Notes under the pieces: model-generated
What the model was told of the DNA's origin: nothing
The model's database searches: none
The model's input: only the letters and a program-made list of their open reading frames with translations
Program-made: the position numbers and the translations under genes
Shown: positions 16,092 to 23,823 of the stretch, in pieces
Layout of the letters: each line of letters starts with the position of its first letter
Numbering within the stretch: position 1 is the stretch's first letter
NCBI RefSeq assembly: GCF_958405895.1
Contig: NZ_CATZAR010000005.1
Reading direction: 5' to 3' (one strand)
Origin: Ralstonia thomasii
GTDB lineage: Bacteria > Pseudomonadota > Gammaproteobacteria > Burkholderiales > Burkholderiaceae
DNA length: 64,000 nt

Positions 16092-17353
16092 GTTGCCGGA
16101 GAAGTGCAAAGCCATGCCGAGGCCGCCGTGAGCATCGCGTGCAGGCCGGTTTCCAGCGTCGGATGAATGACCGGTGCGAACTTGGGTGAATGGTTACTCG
16201 GTATTTTGTTGACCTGCCTGGCCGCTTCGGCTTGTGCATAGATTTGAGGGTCGGTTCCGCCGATGAACCAGAAGACGTAAGGCACATTCCAGGCACGCCC
16301 AAAGATGCTGAAGTCTTCACTGGCCGACGCAGGCTTCGTCTCGTAAGCCTTGTCGCCGAACTGGGCCTTGAAAGCCTCTGCCAGCCGCTGCGTGGCGGCC
16401 GCGTCGTTTTCGGTGAGTGGATACGCGCTGAGGGTCGTGAACTCCGGCGGCCGCTCGGCGTTCGATGCATCGCACTCCGCACAGCAAATCCGTTTGATAG
16501 AAGCCAGCATGTATTCGCGCACATCTTCGTCGAAGGTGCGCATGTTGAGCTTGATTGTGGCTTCGTCCGGGATGATGTTTTCCTTGGTGCCGGCCTGCAG
16601 CGCTCCAATGGTCAGCACGGCATTGTCCATCGGCGAAATTTCACGAGAGACAATGGTCTGCAAACGCAACGTGGTGGAGGCGGCCATGATGACCGGATCA
16701 ATCGACGTCTGCGGCTGAGAGCCGTGCGAGCCGCGACCGAACAGCCGGATTTTCAGGCTATCGCCCGCTGACAGAATGACGCCGGGCCGGTAACTGACCG
16801 TGCCGCTGGCCCCGACCATGACATGCTGACCCAGGATGATGTCCGGCTTGGGAAAGCGTTCGGTGCCCCAGTCGTCCACCATGCTGGCGGCGCCGCGCCC
16901 TACCTCTTCGCCCGGTTGGAACACCACCATGACCGTACCCCGCCAGGCGTCGCGGTGCTCTGCGAGAACGCGCGCAGCACCGATCAGCCAGGTCACATGC
17001 ATGTCATGTCCGCATGAATGGGCAACATCGACTTCAACGCCCTCCTCATCCTTGGCCTTGACGGTGCTCGCGTAAGGCAAGCCGGTATTTTCCGCCATGG
17101 GCAGCGCGTCCATGTCCGCGCGTAGCATCACCGTAGGGCCATCTCCATTGCGCAGCACGCCGACTACGCCCGTGATACCGACATCGCGTGTGACTTCATA
17201 GCCCAGCGCCTCGATATGGTCGGCGGCGATCTTGGCGGTCCGGACTTCCTGCATGGAAAGCTCGGGGTGCTGATGGAGGTCTTTGTAAATGGCTTCGAGC
17301 TCGGCCAGCAGCGTGTCGCTGCGGCCGTGCAGCGCGTTGACGAGTGCGTTCAT
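16088..17353 (-). CDS. M20-family amidohydrolase (hippurate hydrolase / N-acyl amino acid type)
   Basis: The 421-residue protein is an M20D metallopeptidase-like amidohydrolase. Metal-site motifs are visible: MLRADMDALPM, HSCGHDMH (C114 and H116), FQPGEEVGRGA and, near the C-terminus, SEDFSIFG and the closing H of VIHPTLETGLHAM. The lid domain lies between. Such enzymes remove acyl groups from amino acids or auxin-like conjugates; the substrate is unknown. No signal peptide. Its stop overlaps the start of the TRIC channel gene. ATG 17353 has the purine box CGGGAG upstream. Confidence 0.9.
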   Translation of the reverse strand: MNALVNALHGRSDTLLAELEAIYKDLHQHPELSMQEVRTAKIAADHIEALGYEVTRDVGITGVVGVLRNGDGPTVMLRADMDALPMAENTGLPYASTVKAKDEEGVEVDVAHSCGHDMHVTWLIGAARVLAEHRDAWRGTVMVVFQPGEEVGRGAASMVDDWGTERFPKPDIILGQHVMVGASGTVSYRPGVILSAGDSLKIRLFGRGSHGSQPQTSIDPVIMAASTTLRLQTIVSREISPMDNAVLTIGALQAGTKENIIPDEATIKLNMRTFDEDVREYMLASIKRICCAECDASNAERPPEFTTLSAYPLTENDAAATQRLAEAFKAQFGDKAYETKPASASEDFSIFGRAWNVPYVFWFIGGTDPQIYAQAEAARQVNKIPSNHSPKFAPVIHPTLETGLHAMLTAASAWLCTSPAT

Positions 17354-17574
17354 AAAAACTCCCGGGATGCCTTGTGCTTCGCATACACATTCAGTTGCCG
17401 CCCTGAAGACTCCATGGGGACGCCCTCTTCAGCGCGGACCCCACAAGGGCTATTCCGCAGCGCACCGGGTCAGGATGACCCTGACCGCGCCAGCAACATG
17501 AGGCTCAGTACGCCGACGAGACAATTAAAGAGCATGGAGTAAAAAGGTGCCACTTTGCCGTTCGATGGCACGCA

Positions 17575-17706
17575 CCGACTGCGCCCAGTTCCCCACCTGC
17601 GTCTCTATCTTGATGACCTCTGCGCCCATGTCGGCAGGTAGCATGACGCAAGCTTGGTCTGCCAGCACGCACGAGCAGTCTCGCACCGCCACGCCTTGGA
17701 GGCAGT
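17575..17706 (-). pseudogene. CaiB/BaiF CoA-transferase N-terminal fragment
   Basis: Minus-strand translation gives LQGVAVRDCSCVLADQACVM followed by LPADMGAEVIKIETQVGNWA. This matches the N-terminal pattern of class III CoA-transferases (normally LDLSRVLAGPxxxxxLADxGAxVIKIE). The conserved Gly-Pro after VLA is gone and the frame stops soon after, so only about 45 degraded residues remain. The fragment lies antisense to the start of the following plus-strand frame. Confidence 0.5.
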
Positions 17707-17719
17707 TGTCGATCGTATA

Positions 17720-18212
17720 CCCGGAGCAGGTACACAGCAGAAACTGCGTGGTCGCCGAGCAGGACGCCAGGAAGTCCGCCGAGGAGCGGCTCAAGAAGAA
17801 GATTGAGGCACAGCAGGTTGCCACGACAGCCGAGCTCAGCAAGACCGTCCTGCTCACCTTCATGGGACAGCGCTACATTCCGAGCGATGTTATGGCAAGA
17901 CAGATTGACGATCAATTTTCCGTCGAAATCGGCGTCAGGAATTCTGGTCCCAAAGCGATCAAGGGCATCAAGGTGCAGCTCGTCTTCAAGAATACCTTCG
18001 GGGAGGCCATCTCCAAGATGCATCTGAATATCGAGCAGGCGATCCCGCCCGGCGGTGAATACGTCTGGAAGGGGAGCAGAAAGATCAACGAGTTCATCGA
18101 TGAAGATCGCCACTTGATGCACTTGAAGGACGGCCAGTTCTCGGCAGAGATGCAGCCAACGATGGTCGTGTATGCGGACGGCTCCACCATTGGCAACCCC
18201 GACGCAACTTGA
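17720..18212 (+). pseudogene. 5'-truncated hypothetical (lipo)protein
   Basis: An open frame ends at TGA 18210-18212. Its last 160 residues look like real protein: a coiled-coil-like EQDARKSAEERLKKKIEAQQ segment, then a beta-rich domain with FSVEIGVRNSGPKAIKGIKV, QLVFKNTFGEAI and PPGGEYVWKGS. This resembles the C-terminal domain of small beta-sandwich lipoproteins. The frame upstream of about 17720 lies over a decayed CoA-transferase remnant and lacks a signal peptide or lipobox, so the N-terminus has probably been lost. No family name can be given. Confidence 0.5.
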
Positions 18213-18240
18213 CTGGATGTTTCGCCCCTTCTGAGCGTTA
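18209..18240. repeat. 32-bp dispersed repeat, copy 1
   Basis: The 32 bases beginning TTGACTGGATGTTTCGCCCC recur at 20977-21008 in the same orientation with one mismatch. The two copies bracket the DUF2946, beta-barrel and TlpA genes. No terminal inverted repeat or transposase is attached to either copy. Confidence 0.8.
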
Positions 18241-18720
18241 GCCTCTTGGCGCCAAATCGCTTTTCCCGCGACAGGTCTATTGCAGGAGTGAAGCCCATTT
18301 GCGGTTTCAAAACGCGCCGCTGTGTCATAGCAATGGCTGACGCCTGCCACGCAGCCCGCTCCACCTGATGGCAGGTTAGATGCTGCGTTTTTTTGCTTTT
18401 TTTTCGGTTCATCGCCGAATTCCGCGGAGGGCTTGTGGTCCGGCGGCAGAATTCGGCCAGGAACTGTCGTTCAAGCGATGCAACAATTTGCCGCACAGGC
18501 CGGCCAAAAGATTGCCTTGGCAAATACAGCCCTGAAGGGCGCGTGTGAACGCCCGCTTCAAGTTGAAGCGGATCATCGATACGCATGCGGCAAACCGATT
18601 GGCAACGTCGTCTTGACGTAGATCTGGATACTGATGCTCTTTTTGCGGTGTAATACTGCGCATCCGCACATGCTGGACATTGTCCGCACCAGGACCGCCC
18701 GGCAGCTTCACTAGCCCATC
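18241..18720. other. Non-coding stretch before the DUF2946 gene
   Basis: I find no supported gene here. A T-rich run (18389-18408) precedes an inverted pair GCCGAATTC (18414-18422) and GAATTCGGC (18450-18458), able to form a hairpin. The promoter of the following gene must lie in the last part, but no convincing -35/-10 pair is obvious. Confidence 0.4.
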
Positions 18721-19107
18721 ATGCATTTCGCTCGCACCCGCAAAAGACTGACCGCCTGGCTTGGCCTGGTGGCGATGGTGCTTGTGCTTTTTGTGCCGAT
18801 GGTGAGCCAGGCGCTGGAATTGCACGAGCTGCGGGCGTTCGAGCAGGCCGCGCCGCTTTGCGAGGCCAAACAGTCTGCCTCCGCCAATACCGATCTACCC
18901 GCTGGGCACGACATGCCGGCCGGCCACCATGCGGCATGCGGCTACTGCGATCTGCTGGCAGAACACGTGCTGGTGCCGACTATCATCCCAGCGATGGCGG
19001 CACCGGCGCCAATCCATGCAACGGCATGGTCCCCGGAGCCCGGGCGCCTGGCCGTGCACCAAGCGCGCGAGGCCGGACGGCCGCGCGATTCACCCCTCCT
19101 CTTCTGA
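18721..19107 (+). CDS. DUF2946 protein, predicted membrane-anchored or exported
   Basis: This 128-residue protein begins with a basic stretch and a hydrophobic segment (residues 11 to 31) that is a signal peptide or anchor. It then has the DUF2946 signature HHAACGYCDLLAEH with His69, His70, Cys73 and Cys76. DUF2946 proteins often sit in copper-related or TonB-receptor operons, and the His/Cys cluster suggests metal binding outside the cytoplasm; the exact role is unknown. It is followed after 129 bases by an outer-membrane-type protein and then a thioredoxin, which makes a redox/metal theme plausible. No clear ribosome binding site precedes the ATG. Confidence 0.75.
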   Translation: MHFARTRKRLTAWLGLVAMVLVLFVPMVSQALELHELRAFEQAAPLCEAKQSASANTDLPAGHDMPAGHHAACGYCDLLAEHVLVPTIIPAMAAPAPIHATAWSPEPGRLAVHQAREAGRPRDSPLLF

Positions 19108-19236
19108 CCACGTCAACCCGGGCAGCGATTGCGCAACGCACTCGCACCCGGCCAGGGCCGTTTTCAGACAAGACGCCGTGCGACGCACCGACCACTGGTC
19201 AGGGCGCGCACGTACATATCAGAGCGAGGAATCTCC

Positions 19237-20298
19237 ATGGCAACACCATCCAACATGATCCGACGCGCAGCACTGCTCGCCTGCGCCGTCGGCGTGTTTG
19301 CACCTATCGCGGCGCATGCCTGCGCCACCTGTGGCTGTTCACTCAGCACCGACGCCGCGATGGGCTACTCGGCCATCCCGGGTTGGCGTATCGGCTTCGA
19401 ATACACCTATCTTCCTCAGAACCAGTTGCGCAACGGCACTCACGCGGTCACGCCAGCGCAGGCTGCCGCCATCAACGATGCCGGCGGCAACCAGGAAGTC
19501 GAGCGCCAGACCATCAATCGCTACATCAACCTCGGCATCAATTACAGCCCGAACAGTAGCTGGAACTTCGGCGCGATCGTGCCGTACGTGGACCGCAGCC
19601 ACACGACGTACGGCGCGGCCACGTCCGACCAGCTCACCCCGGGCAATGTCAGCGGTGGCACCGCTAGCGGCCTGGGTGACATCAAGCTGATCGCCAGCTA
19701 CCAGGGCTTCCTGCCCACGCACAATCTGGGCGTGCAACTGGGCGTCAAGCTGCCGACCGGCCGCTACGGCGGGCAGAACGTATTGACCGGCAATACAGTC
19801 GGGCGCAATCCGGTGTTCTTCAACAGCGGCCCGAGCGCGACGGGCGGGCAAGCTCTGGATACCAGCCTGCAGCCCGGTACAGGTAGCACCGACGTGATCC
19901 TGGGTGCCTACTACTACCAGCCCGTCAGCCAGGATTTCGATGCGTTCATCAACGGCCAATTCCAGGCCGCCGTGCACCAACGGCTGAATGAGGCTGGCGC
20001 GGACTTCCGCCCCGGCAACCTCGCCACCATGAGCTTTGGCGTGCGCTACGAGGCCAATCCGCACGTCGTGCCGCAGTTGCAGTTCAACGTAACGCGCAAG
20101 AACGCCGACAAGGGCGCACTGGCGGATACCACCAACACCGCAGGCACGGTGATCTACCTGTCGCCGGGCGTGACGGTGAGCGTGGCGCACAACGTGCAGA
20201 TCTACGCATTCCTGCAGAGGGCGCTGTACAGCAACCTGCAGGGTTACCAGCTCTTCCCGCGCTGGTCGGGCACCGTTGGAGCCAGCTATGCGTTCTGA
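19237..20298 (+). CDS. Outer-membrane beta-barrel protein (phenol MetA-pathway/transporter-like)
   Basis: The product is 353 residues with a signal peptide (residues 1 to 28, ending AHA). The mature protein would start with Cys29, giving C29-x2-C32-x-C34, an unusual cysteine cluster for a barrel. Long alternating beta-strand segments follow, with aromatic residues at strand ends and a terminal Phe (GASYAF), typical of outer-membrane barrels of the Phenol_MetA_deg type. The ATG at 19237 has AGCGAGGAA upstream; longer readings lack a signal. The next gene, a TlpA-like thioredoxin, overlaps its last codons, so the two are translated together. Cargo is unknown. Confidence 0.8.
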   Translation: MATPSNMIRRAALLACAVGVFAPIAAHACATCGCSLSTDAAMGYSAIPGWRIGFEYTYLPQNQLRNGTHAVTPAQAAAINDAGGNQEVERQTINRYINLGINYSPNSSWNFGAIVPYVDRSHTTYGAATSDQLTPGNVSGGTASGLGDIKLIASYQGFLPTHNLGVQLGVKLPTGRYGGQNVLTGNTVGRNPVFFNSGPSATGGQALDTSLQPGTGSTDVILGAYYYQPVSQDFDAFINGQFQAAVHQRLNEAGADFRPGNLATMSFGVRYEANPHVVPQLQFNVTRKNADKGALADTTNTAGTVIYLSPGVTVSVAHNVQIYAFLQRALYSNLQGYQLFPRWSGTVGASYAF

Positions 20299-20845
20299 TA
20301 CGGAGTGCCGTTCGCCGCGCGCATGGTCGCGACGTACGTGGCTGCAAGCGGCCAGCACGGTGGCGCTGGGCACCGGGCTGGGTAGCCCATCTCACGATGC
20401 ACATGCCGCGAGCCTTGAAGTCGGGCGGCCGGCGCCTGCCCTGGTGCTGCACACGATTGATGGCCGCAACATCTCTACCGAAGACCTGCACGGTCATGTC
20501 GTGATCCTGAGCTTCTGGGCGACATGGTGTGGGCCGTGCCATCAAGAGCTACCGTTGCTCTCCGATTACGCGGCGAAACACGCGCATCGGGGTCTACGCG
20601 TCCTCGGCTTCAGTCTGGACGAGCCAGCCTCGTTGTCAGCGGTGCGGGAAATGGCGGCGGCATGGAGCTTTCCCGTGGGGCTGCTTGGTAGCGCCTATGC
20701 GGGTGGCTACGGCCGCATCTGGCGAATTCCGGTCAACTTCACGATCGACCGCAACGGCCTGCTGGCCGACAACGGCTGGGACTCGCGTGAACCCGCGTGG
20801 ACGGCCGAACGGCTTGATCGCATCGTCACACCGTTGTTGCGTTGA
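20288..20845 (+). CDS. TlpA/ResA-like periplasmic thioredoxin
   Basis: This 185-residue protein has a Tat-like signal with Arg15-Arg16 (SRRTWLQAAS) and AHA near residue 40. A thioredoxin fold of the TlpA/AhpC-TSA type follows: FWATWCGPC with catalytic C81 and C84, a LGFSLDE strand, and the cis-proline loop RIPVNFTID. It would reduce or isomerise thiols in the periplasm. The ATG at 20288 overlaps the end of the preceding barrel gene; GGAG lies seven to ten bases before it. Because the barrel protein has a cysteine-rich mature N-terminus and DUF2946 a Cys pair, those are likely partners, though this is inference. Confidence 0.85.
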   Translation: MRSDTECRSPRAWSRRTWLQAASTVALGTGLGSPSHDAHAASLEVGRPAPALVLHTIDGRNISTEDLHGHVVILSFWATWCGPCHQELPLLSDYAAKHAHRGLRVLGFSLDEPASLSAVREMAAAWSFPVGLLGSAYAGGYGRIWRIPVNFTIDRNGLLADNGWDSREPAWTAERLDRIVTPLLR

Positions 20846-20976
20846 AGGGCCGATCGTGGCGGCGTTGCGCCCATCAAAAAATCCAGCGCATGCCGCCTCG
20901 CCTGCTATCGGCAGACGCTGCCAGGGAAGGGGCGACTGACCGTTTTGGGTCGGGAAGCGACCGTCGGCTATGCAAA

Positions 20977-21008
20977 TTGACTGGATGTTTCGCCCCTTCA
21001 GAGCGTTA
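20977..21008. repeat. 32-bp dispersed repeat, copy 2
   Basis: It matches 18209-18240 at 31 of 32 positions, same orientation. It lies between the TlpA-like gene and the broken DUF3489 gene. Confidence 0.8.
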
Positions 21009-21057
21009 CTGGTGTTACCGCCGCGGCTAGCGTGGCGGCCCACACCAGGAGCTCATG

Positions 21058-21442
21058 ATGAACAAATCCCCGACCCCGAAAGGCACCCGGCCGTGCCTCC
21101 ACGACCAAGTCTGCAACCGGTCCGGAGAAGAGCCGTAAAGGCCTCAAGGCAACTCAGGCCAAGGCCCCCGCCTCCGCCAGTCGCCGCCGGGCCACCAAGC
21201 CCCCTCCCGCTGCGGCTTCAAGTGAAGCCGTGGAGGCTTTCGCCACCAAGCAGGCCCAACCGATTGCCCTGCTCAAACAAGCCTCCGGCGCCAGCCTGGC
21301 TGATCTGATGAGCGCCACCGGATGGCAGGCCCACTCCGTGCGCGGCGTGATCAGCGGTGTGTTGCGCAAGCGCCTGCAACTGCTGGTGATCTGCGAAACG
21401 GTTGAGGGGAATGATGCGTTCAGTCATCACTCGACGCGTTGA
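21058..21442 (+). pseudogene. DUF3489 gene with a frameshift near its start
   Basis: The C-terminal part is clearly DUF3489: ATKQAQPIALLKQASGAS, LADLMSATGWQAHSVRGVI and SGVLRKRLQL, a winged-helix-like domain. The same frame reads back through a Lys/Ala/Pro-rich region but meets TGA codons where the good start is. The ATGs at 21055 and 21058, with AGGAG upstream, lie in another frame reading MNKSPTPKGTR. One indel around 21080-21100 would join them. It is either a recent pseudogene, a sequencing error or a programmed shift; the first is the default. Confidence 0.65.
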
Positions 21443-21778
21443 ATGCGCTCTTCCAACTGGGGCTTGAGACAGCCCAGCACGCCGCTCAGCCGTCCGGCCG
21501 ATTCAGTCTGAAATACGCGTTCAGCAGTGAGGACTTGTGCACCACGCCAAGCAATGTCTGCGGAGCACCGTTGCCTCCCACGGCGGGTATACCGAAAGCT
21601 GCGGGCGCTTGGCGACGCACCGACAAGCGATCCGAGGTCACCGCTACGTGACTCCCCAACCCTGTAGCCGGCTGAACGCGTTCCTCGCCGCCGTCATATC
21701 GCCACAGAACCGCCTGCGCAGGGGGCGAGCAGAACCCTGTGACACGTAACGACCCGATGCGCCACGCTCAGCGCGCGA
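21443..21778. other. Non-coding stretch
   Basis: I see no gene with a ribosome binding site or family resemblance in these 336 bases. Short open frames occur on both strands but have no matching features. It separates the DUF3489 remnant from the convergent 3' end of gloB. Confidence 0.4.
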
Positions 21779-22552
21779 TCATTGAAAGTTGTTTTTCCAT
21801 TCGCGAAGCGCGGCAAAGACGTGCACATCGCCAAGACTGGCTGACGGCAACCGACTGAGCGACTGCCGCACGCTGGGTTCGCGCGAGCGAAGGAACGGGT
21901 TGATCTGACGCTCGAGCCCAAGGCGGCTCGGTAGCGTCGGCAATCCTTGCGCGCGCAACATCTCGCAATAGGGCACGTGGCGGGCCAGAGCTTCGTTAGA
22001 TGGTTCGACCGTCTGCGCGAACCGCAGGTTGGCTAGCGTGTATTCATGCGCGGGACACACTTGCGTCTGCGCGGGCAAGGCCGCGAGCGTATCGAGAGAT
22101 GCCAGCATCTGCTCCGGTGTGCCCTCGAACAACCTTCCGCAGCCTCCCGAAAACAGCGTGTCCCCGCAAAACAAGAGCGGTCCATCGGGGCAGGCAGCAC
22201 TGAAATAAGCGATGTGGCCGGCGGTATGTCCCGGCACATCGATCACCTCAAACTGCTGCTCCAAGACATCCACCCGATCGCCCTGCCTCAGCCGGCGCGC
22301 AGGCTCGGGAATCGGCTCGCCCGCCGGACCGTAGACAGCAGCGCCGGTTTGCTGGCGCAGCGCCTGCACTCCGCCGACATGGTCGGAGTGATGGTGCGTC
22401 AGAAGTATCCCCTGCAGAACCAGACCGTGCTTCTGCAGATAGTCGAGCACTTGTGCAGACTCCCCAGGATCCACGACCCAAGCGTGTCGCTCATCATGCA
22501 ATACCCAAATGTAGTTGTCAGCGAACGCCGGCAACGGTCGAAGTGTCAACAT
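21779..22552 (-). CDS. gloB: Hydroxyacylglutathione hydrolase (glyoxalase II)
   Basis: GloB, 257 residues, hydrolyses S-D-lactoylglutathione to D-lactate and glutathione. The metallo-beta-lactamase motif HHHSDH is present (H53, H55, D57, H58), followed by VPGHTAGHIAYF, FCGDTLFSGGCGR and CPAHEYT, supplying the remaining binuclear metal ligands. The C-terminal substrate-binding helices are complete (NPFLRSREPSVR). The ATG at 22552 follows the gshA remnant by 13 bases, so it is last in the glyoxalase operon. Cytoplasmic. Confidence 0.93.
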   Translation of the reverse strand: MLTLRPLPAFADNYIWVLHDERHAWVVDPGESAQVLDYLQKHGLVLQGILLTHHHSDHVGGVQALRQQTGAAVYGPAGEPIPEPARRLRQGDRVDVLEQQFEVIDVPGHTAGHIAYFSAACPDGPLLFCGDTLFSGGCGRLFEGTPEQMLASLDTLAALPAQTQVCPAHEYTLANLRFAQTVEPSNEALARHVPYCEMLRAQGLPTLPSRLGLERQINPFLRSREPSVRQSLSRLPSASLGDVHVFAALREWKNNFQ

Positions 22553-22565
22553 GGGGAGCCAGCCT

Positions 22566-22979
22566 TCAGACAAATTCCAGCGCCGACGGCGCCTCGGCTT
22601 GCGCGGCGTTGAGTTCATCGCTCGCCGCCAGCGCGGCCAGTTGACCGACGACTCCGTATAGATAGAAGCGGTTGGGCTCTTCATCCGTAGTGCACAACGA
22701 GAGCGAGCGCGATTGCGAGGATCGGTCGACCGGCAGCATGGGCGAAAACACCGCCCCCGGGGCATTCAGATGCTCGTCCACGCCCTTGCCGGCGTTGGCC
22801 CGATAAAAACCGCCCACGACGTGCTGCCCGATCATGTAGACAACAGGTTCGGCCACGGCGCCGTGCAATCGCTCCCTCGTCGGCACCCCTTCCTGGATGA
22901 TGACGCGGCTAAGCGGCTGACTATCCTTGGTAACAGCCGAAAGCGGGCCCGAGAGCGCGGTGAAGAGATGAGGAATCAT
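22566..22979 (-). pseudogene. gshA: gshA with a large in-frame internal deletion (mini glutamate-cysteine ligase)
   Basis: This frame begins MIPHLFTALSGPL, which looks like the true N-terminus of the proteobacterial GshA type (MVPHL-TAL-GPL). It then jumps to the C-terminal part: SRVIIQEGV, HGAVAEPVVYMI, VVGGFYRANAGKGVDEHLNAPG and NRFYLYGVVGQLA. The family is usually near 430 residues; only 137 remain, so about 300 residues including most of the ligase core are missing, yet the frame is open from start to stop. It should not make gamma-glutamylcysteine. It lies between gloA and gloB. It could be a dead gene kept for spacing, or a small protein with another role. Confidence 0.75.
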
Positions 22980-23038
22980 GGCGCGTTGCTTCCGAGATCA
23001 GATCAGGCACGCTGAGCCATGCCCGCGCGATGGCACGC

Positions 23039-23434
23039 TCAGCGATAGTGACCGAGGCGCTCAAGCACCTCGATCTTGTAGCCGTCCGGATCCTGGATGA
23101 AGAAGAAGCGGGCTAGCAACGCATCGTTTGCCTTGAATTCCTTGACCGCCAGCGGCTCGTAGCCCGCCCTGAGCAATTCGGCATGCTTGGTGGCCACATC
23201 GTCGACAACCACGGCCACATGGCCATAGCCGTCGCCGTGGGTGTAGGGCTCCTGGCGGCCCTTGTTCAAAGTCAGTTCCAGTTCAACATCGTTCTCTGCA
23301 TTGCGCAGGTAGACGAGCCCGAAGTCCGGAAAATCGAGCGTATGCGAGGGCGTGAGGTCCAGTACCTCGCGGTAAAACTTCAGCGACGCGTCCAGGTCGC
23401 GCACGCGGATCATCGTATGGATGAGCTTGGCCAT
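23039..23434 (-). CDS. gloA: Lactoylglutathione lyase (glyoxalase I)
   Basis: GloA, 131 residues, converts the methylglyoxal-glutathione hemithioacetal to S-lactoylglutathione. Expected metal ligands are visible: H6 (IHTMIRV), a Glu in NDVELELT (residues 51 to 53), H72 (GYGHVAV) and E122 (YKIEVLE). Length and the Ni2+-type short loops match the bacterial enzyme. It starts three bases after the stop of the ribbon-helix-helix gene, so the two are coupled. With gloB nearby it completes a glyoxalase pathway. Confidence 0.95.
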   Translation of the reverse strand: MAKLIHTMIRVRDLDASLKFYREVLDLTPSHTLDFPDFGLVYLRNAENDVELELTLNKGRQEPYTHGDGYGHVAVVVDDVATKHAELLRAGYEPLAVKEFKANDALLARFFFIQDPDGYKIEVLERLGHYR

Positions 23435-23437
23435 GTT

Positions 23438-23785
23438 TCAGTGGGTAGTCTGTAGTGTTCTCTTCTGCGGTGCCATCTGTGCCTGCATCACCCCCTCAGC
23501 CTGCCGTGCAGCTTCGAGCTGGTCGCATTTGCGACGAAGGTAGCGCAGACAGGTCACCCGCAGGAAGGACGTGAAATTCTGAACGTCGCCCCTGTGATGC
23601 AGGATCTCGTCGTGAAACTGGACGATCAGCGCGTTGGTGGTCATGTTTTCATCCGCGGCGAGGATCGCCAAGGTATCCCAGACAAAGTTTTCCAGCCGGA
23701 TGCTGGTGTGTACCCCATGAATGCGCACGGAGCGCGTACGCGACTCATAAAGAATGGGATCAGCGGTGACGAAGAATTCACACAT
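23438..23785 (-). CDS. Ribbon-helix-helix domain protein (RHH_4 type)
   Basis: The 115-residue protein opens with MCEFFVTADPILYESRTRSV, then RIHGVHTSIRLENFVWDTLA and a helical NMTTNALIVQFHDEIL segment. This is the pattern of the RHH_4 family: a beta-strand (TSIRLE) that would sit in the DNA major groove, followed by two helices. Such proteins are probably DNA-binding regulators or aryl-sulfate-sulfotransferase-associated factors; their targets are unknown. It sits between the GMC oxidoreductase (38 bases upstream) and gloA (three bases downstream), so it may be an autoregulator of this operon. Confidence 0.8.
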   Translation of the reverse strand: MCEFFVTADPILYESRTRSVRIHGVHTSIRLENFVWDTLAILAADENMTTNALIVQFHDEILHHRGDVQNFTSFLRVTCLRYLRRKCDQLEAARQAEGVMQAQMAPQKRTLQTTH

Positions 23786-23823
23786 CGCAGTCTCCTGCAG
23801 AGGGTCAACCGACGCTGCGGCAC

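Noticed and set aside
21537..21749. A 70-codon plus-strand frame between DUF3489 and gloB
   Set aside because: No start signal and composition like non-coding DNA; not supportable.
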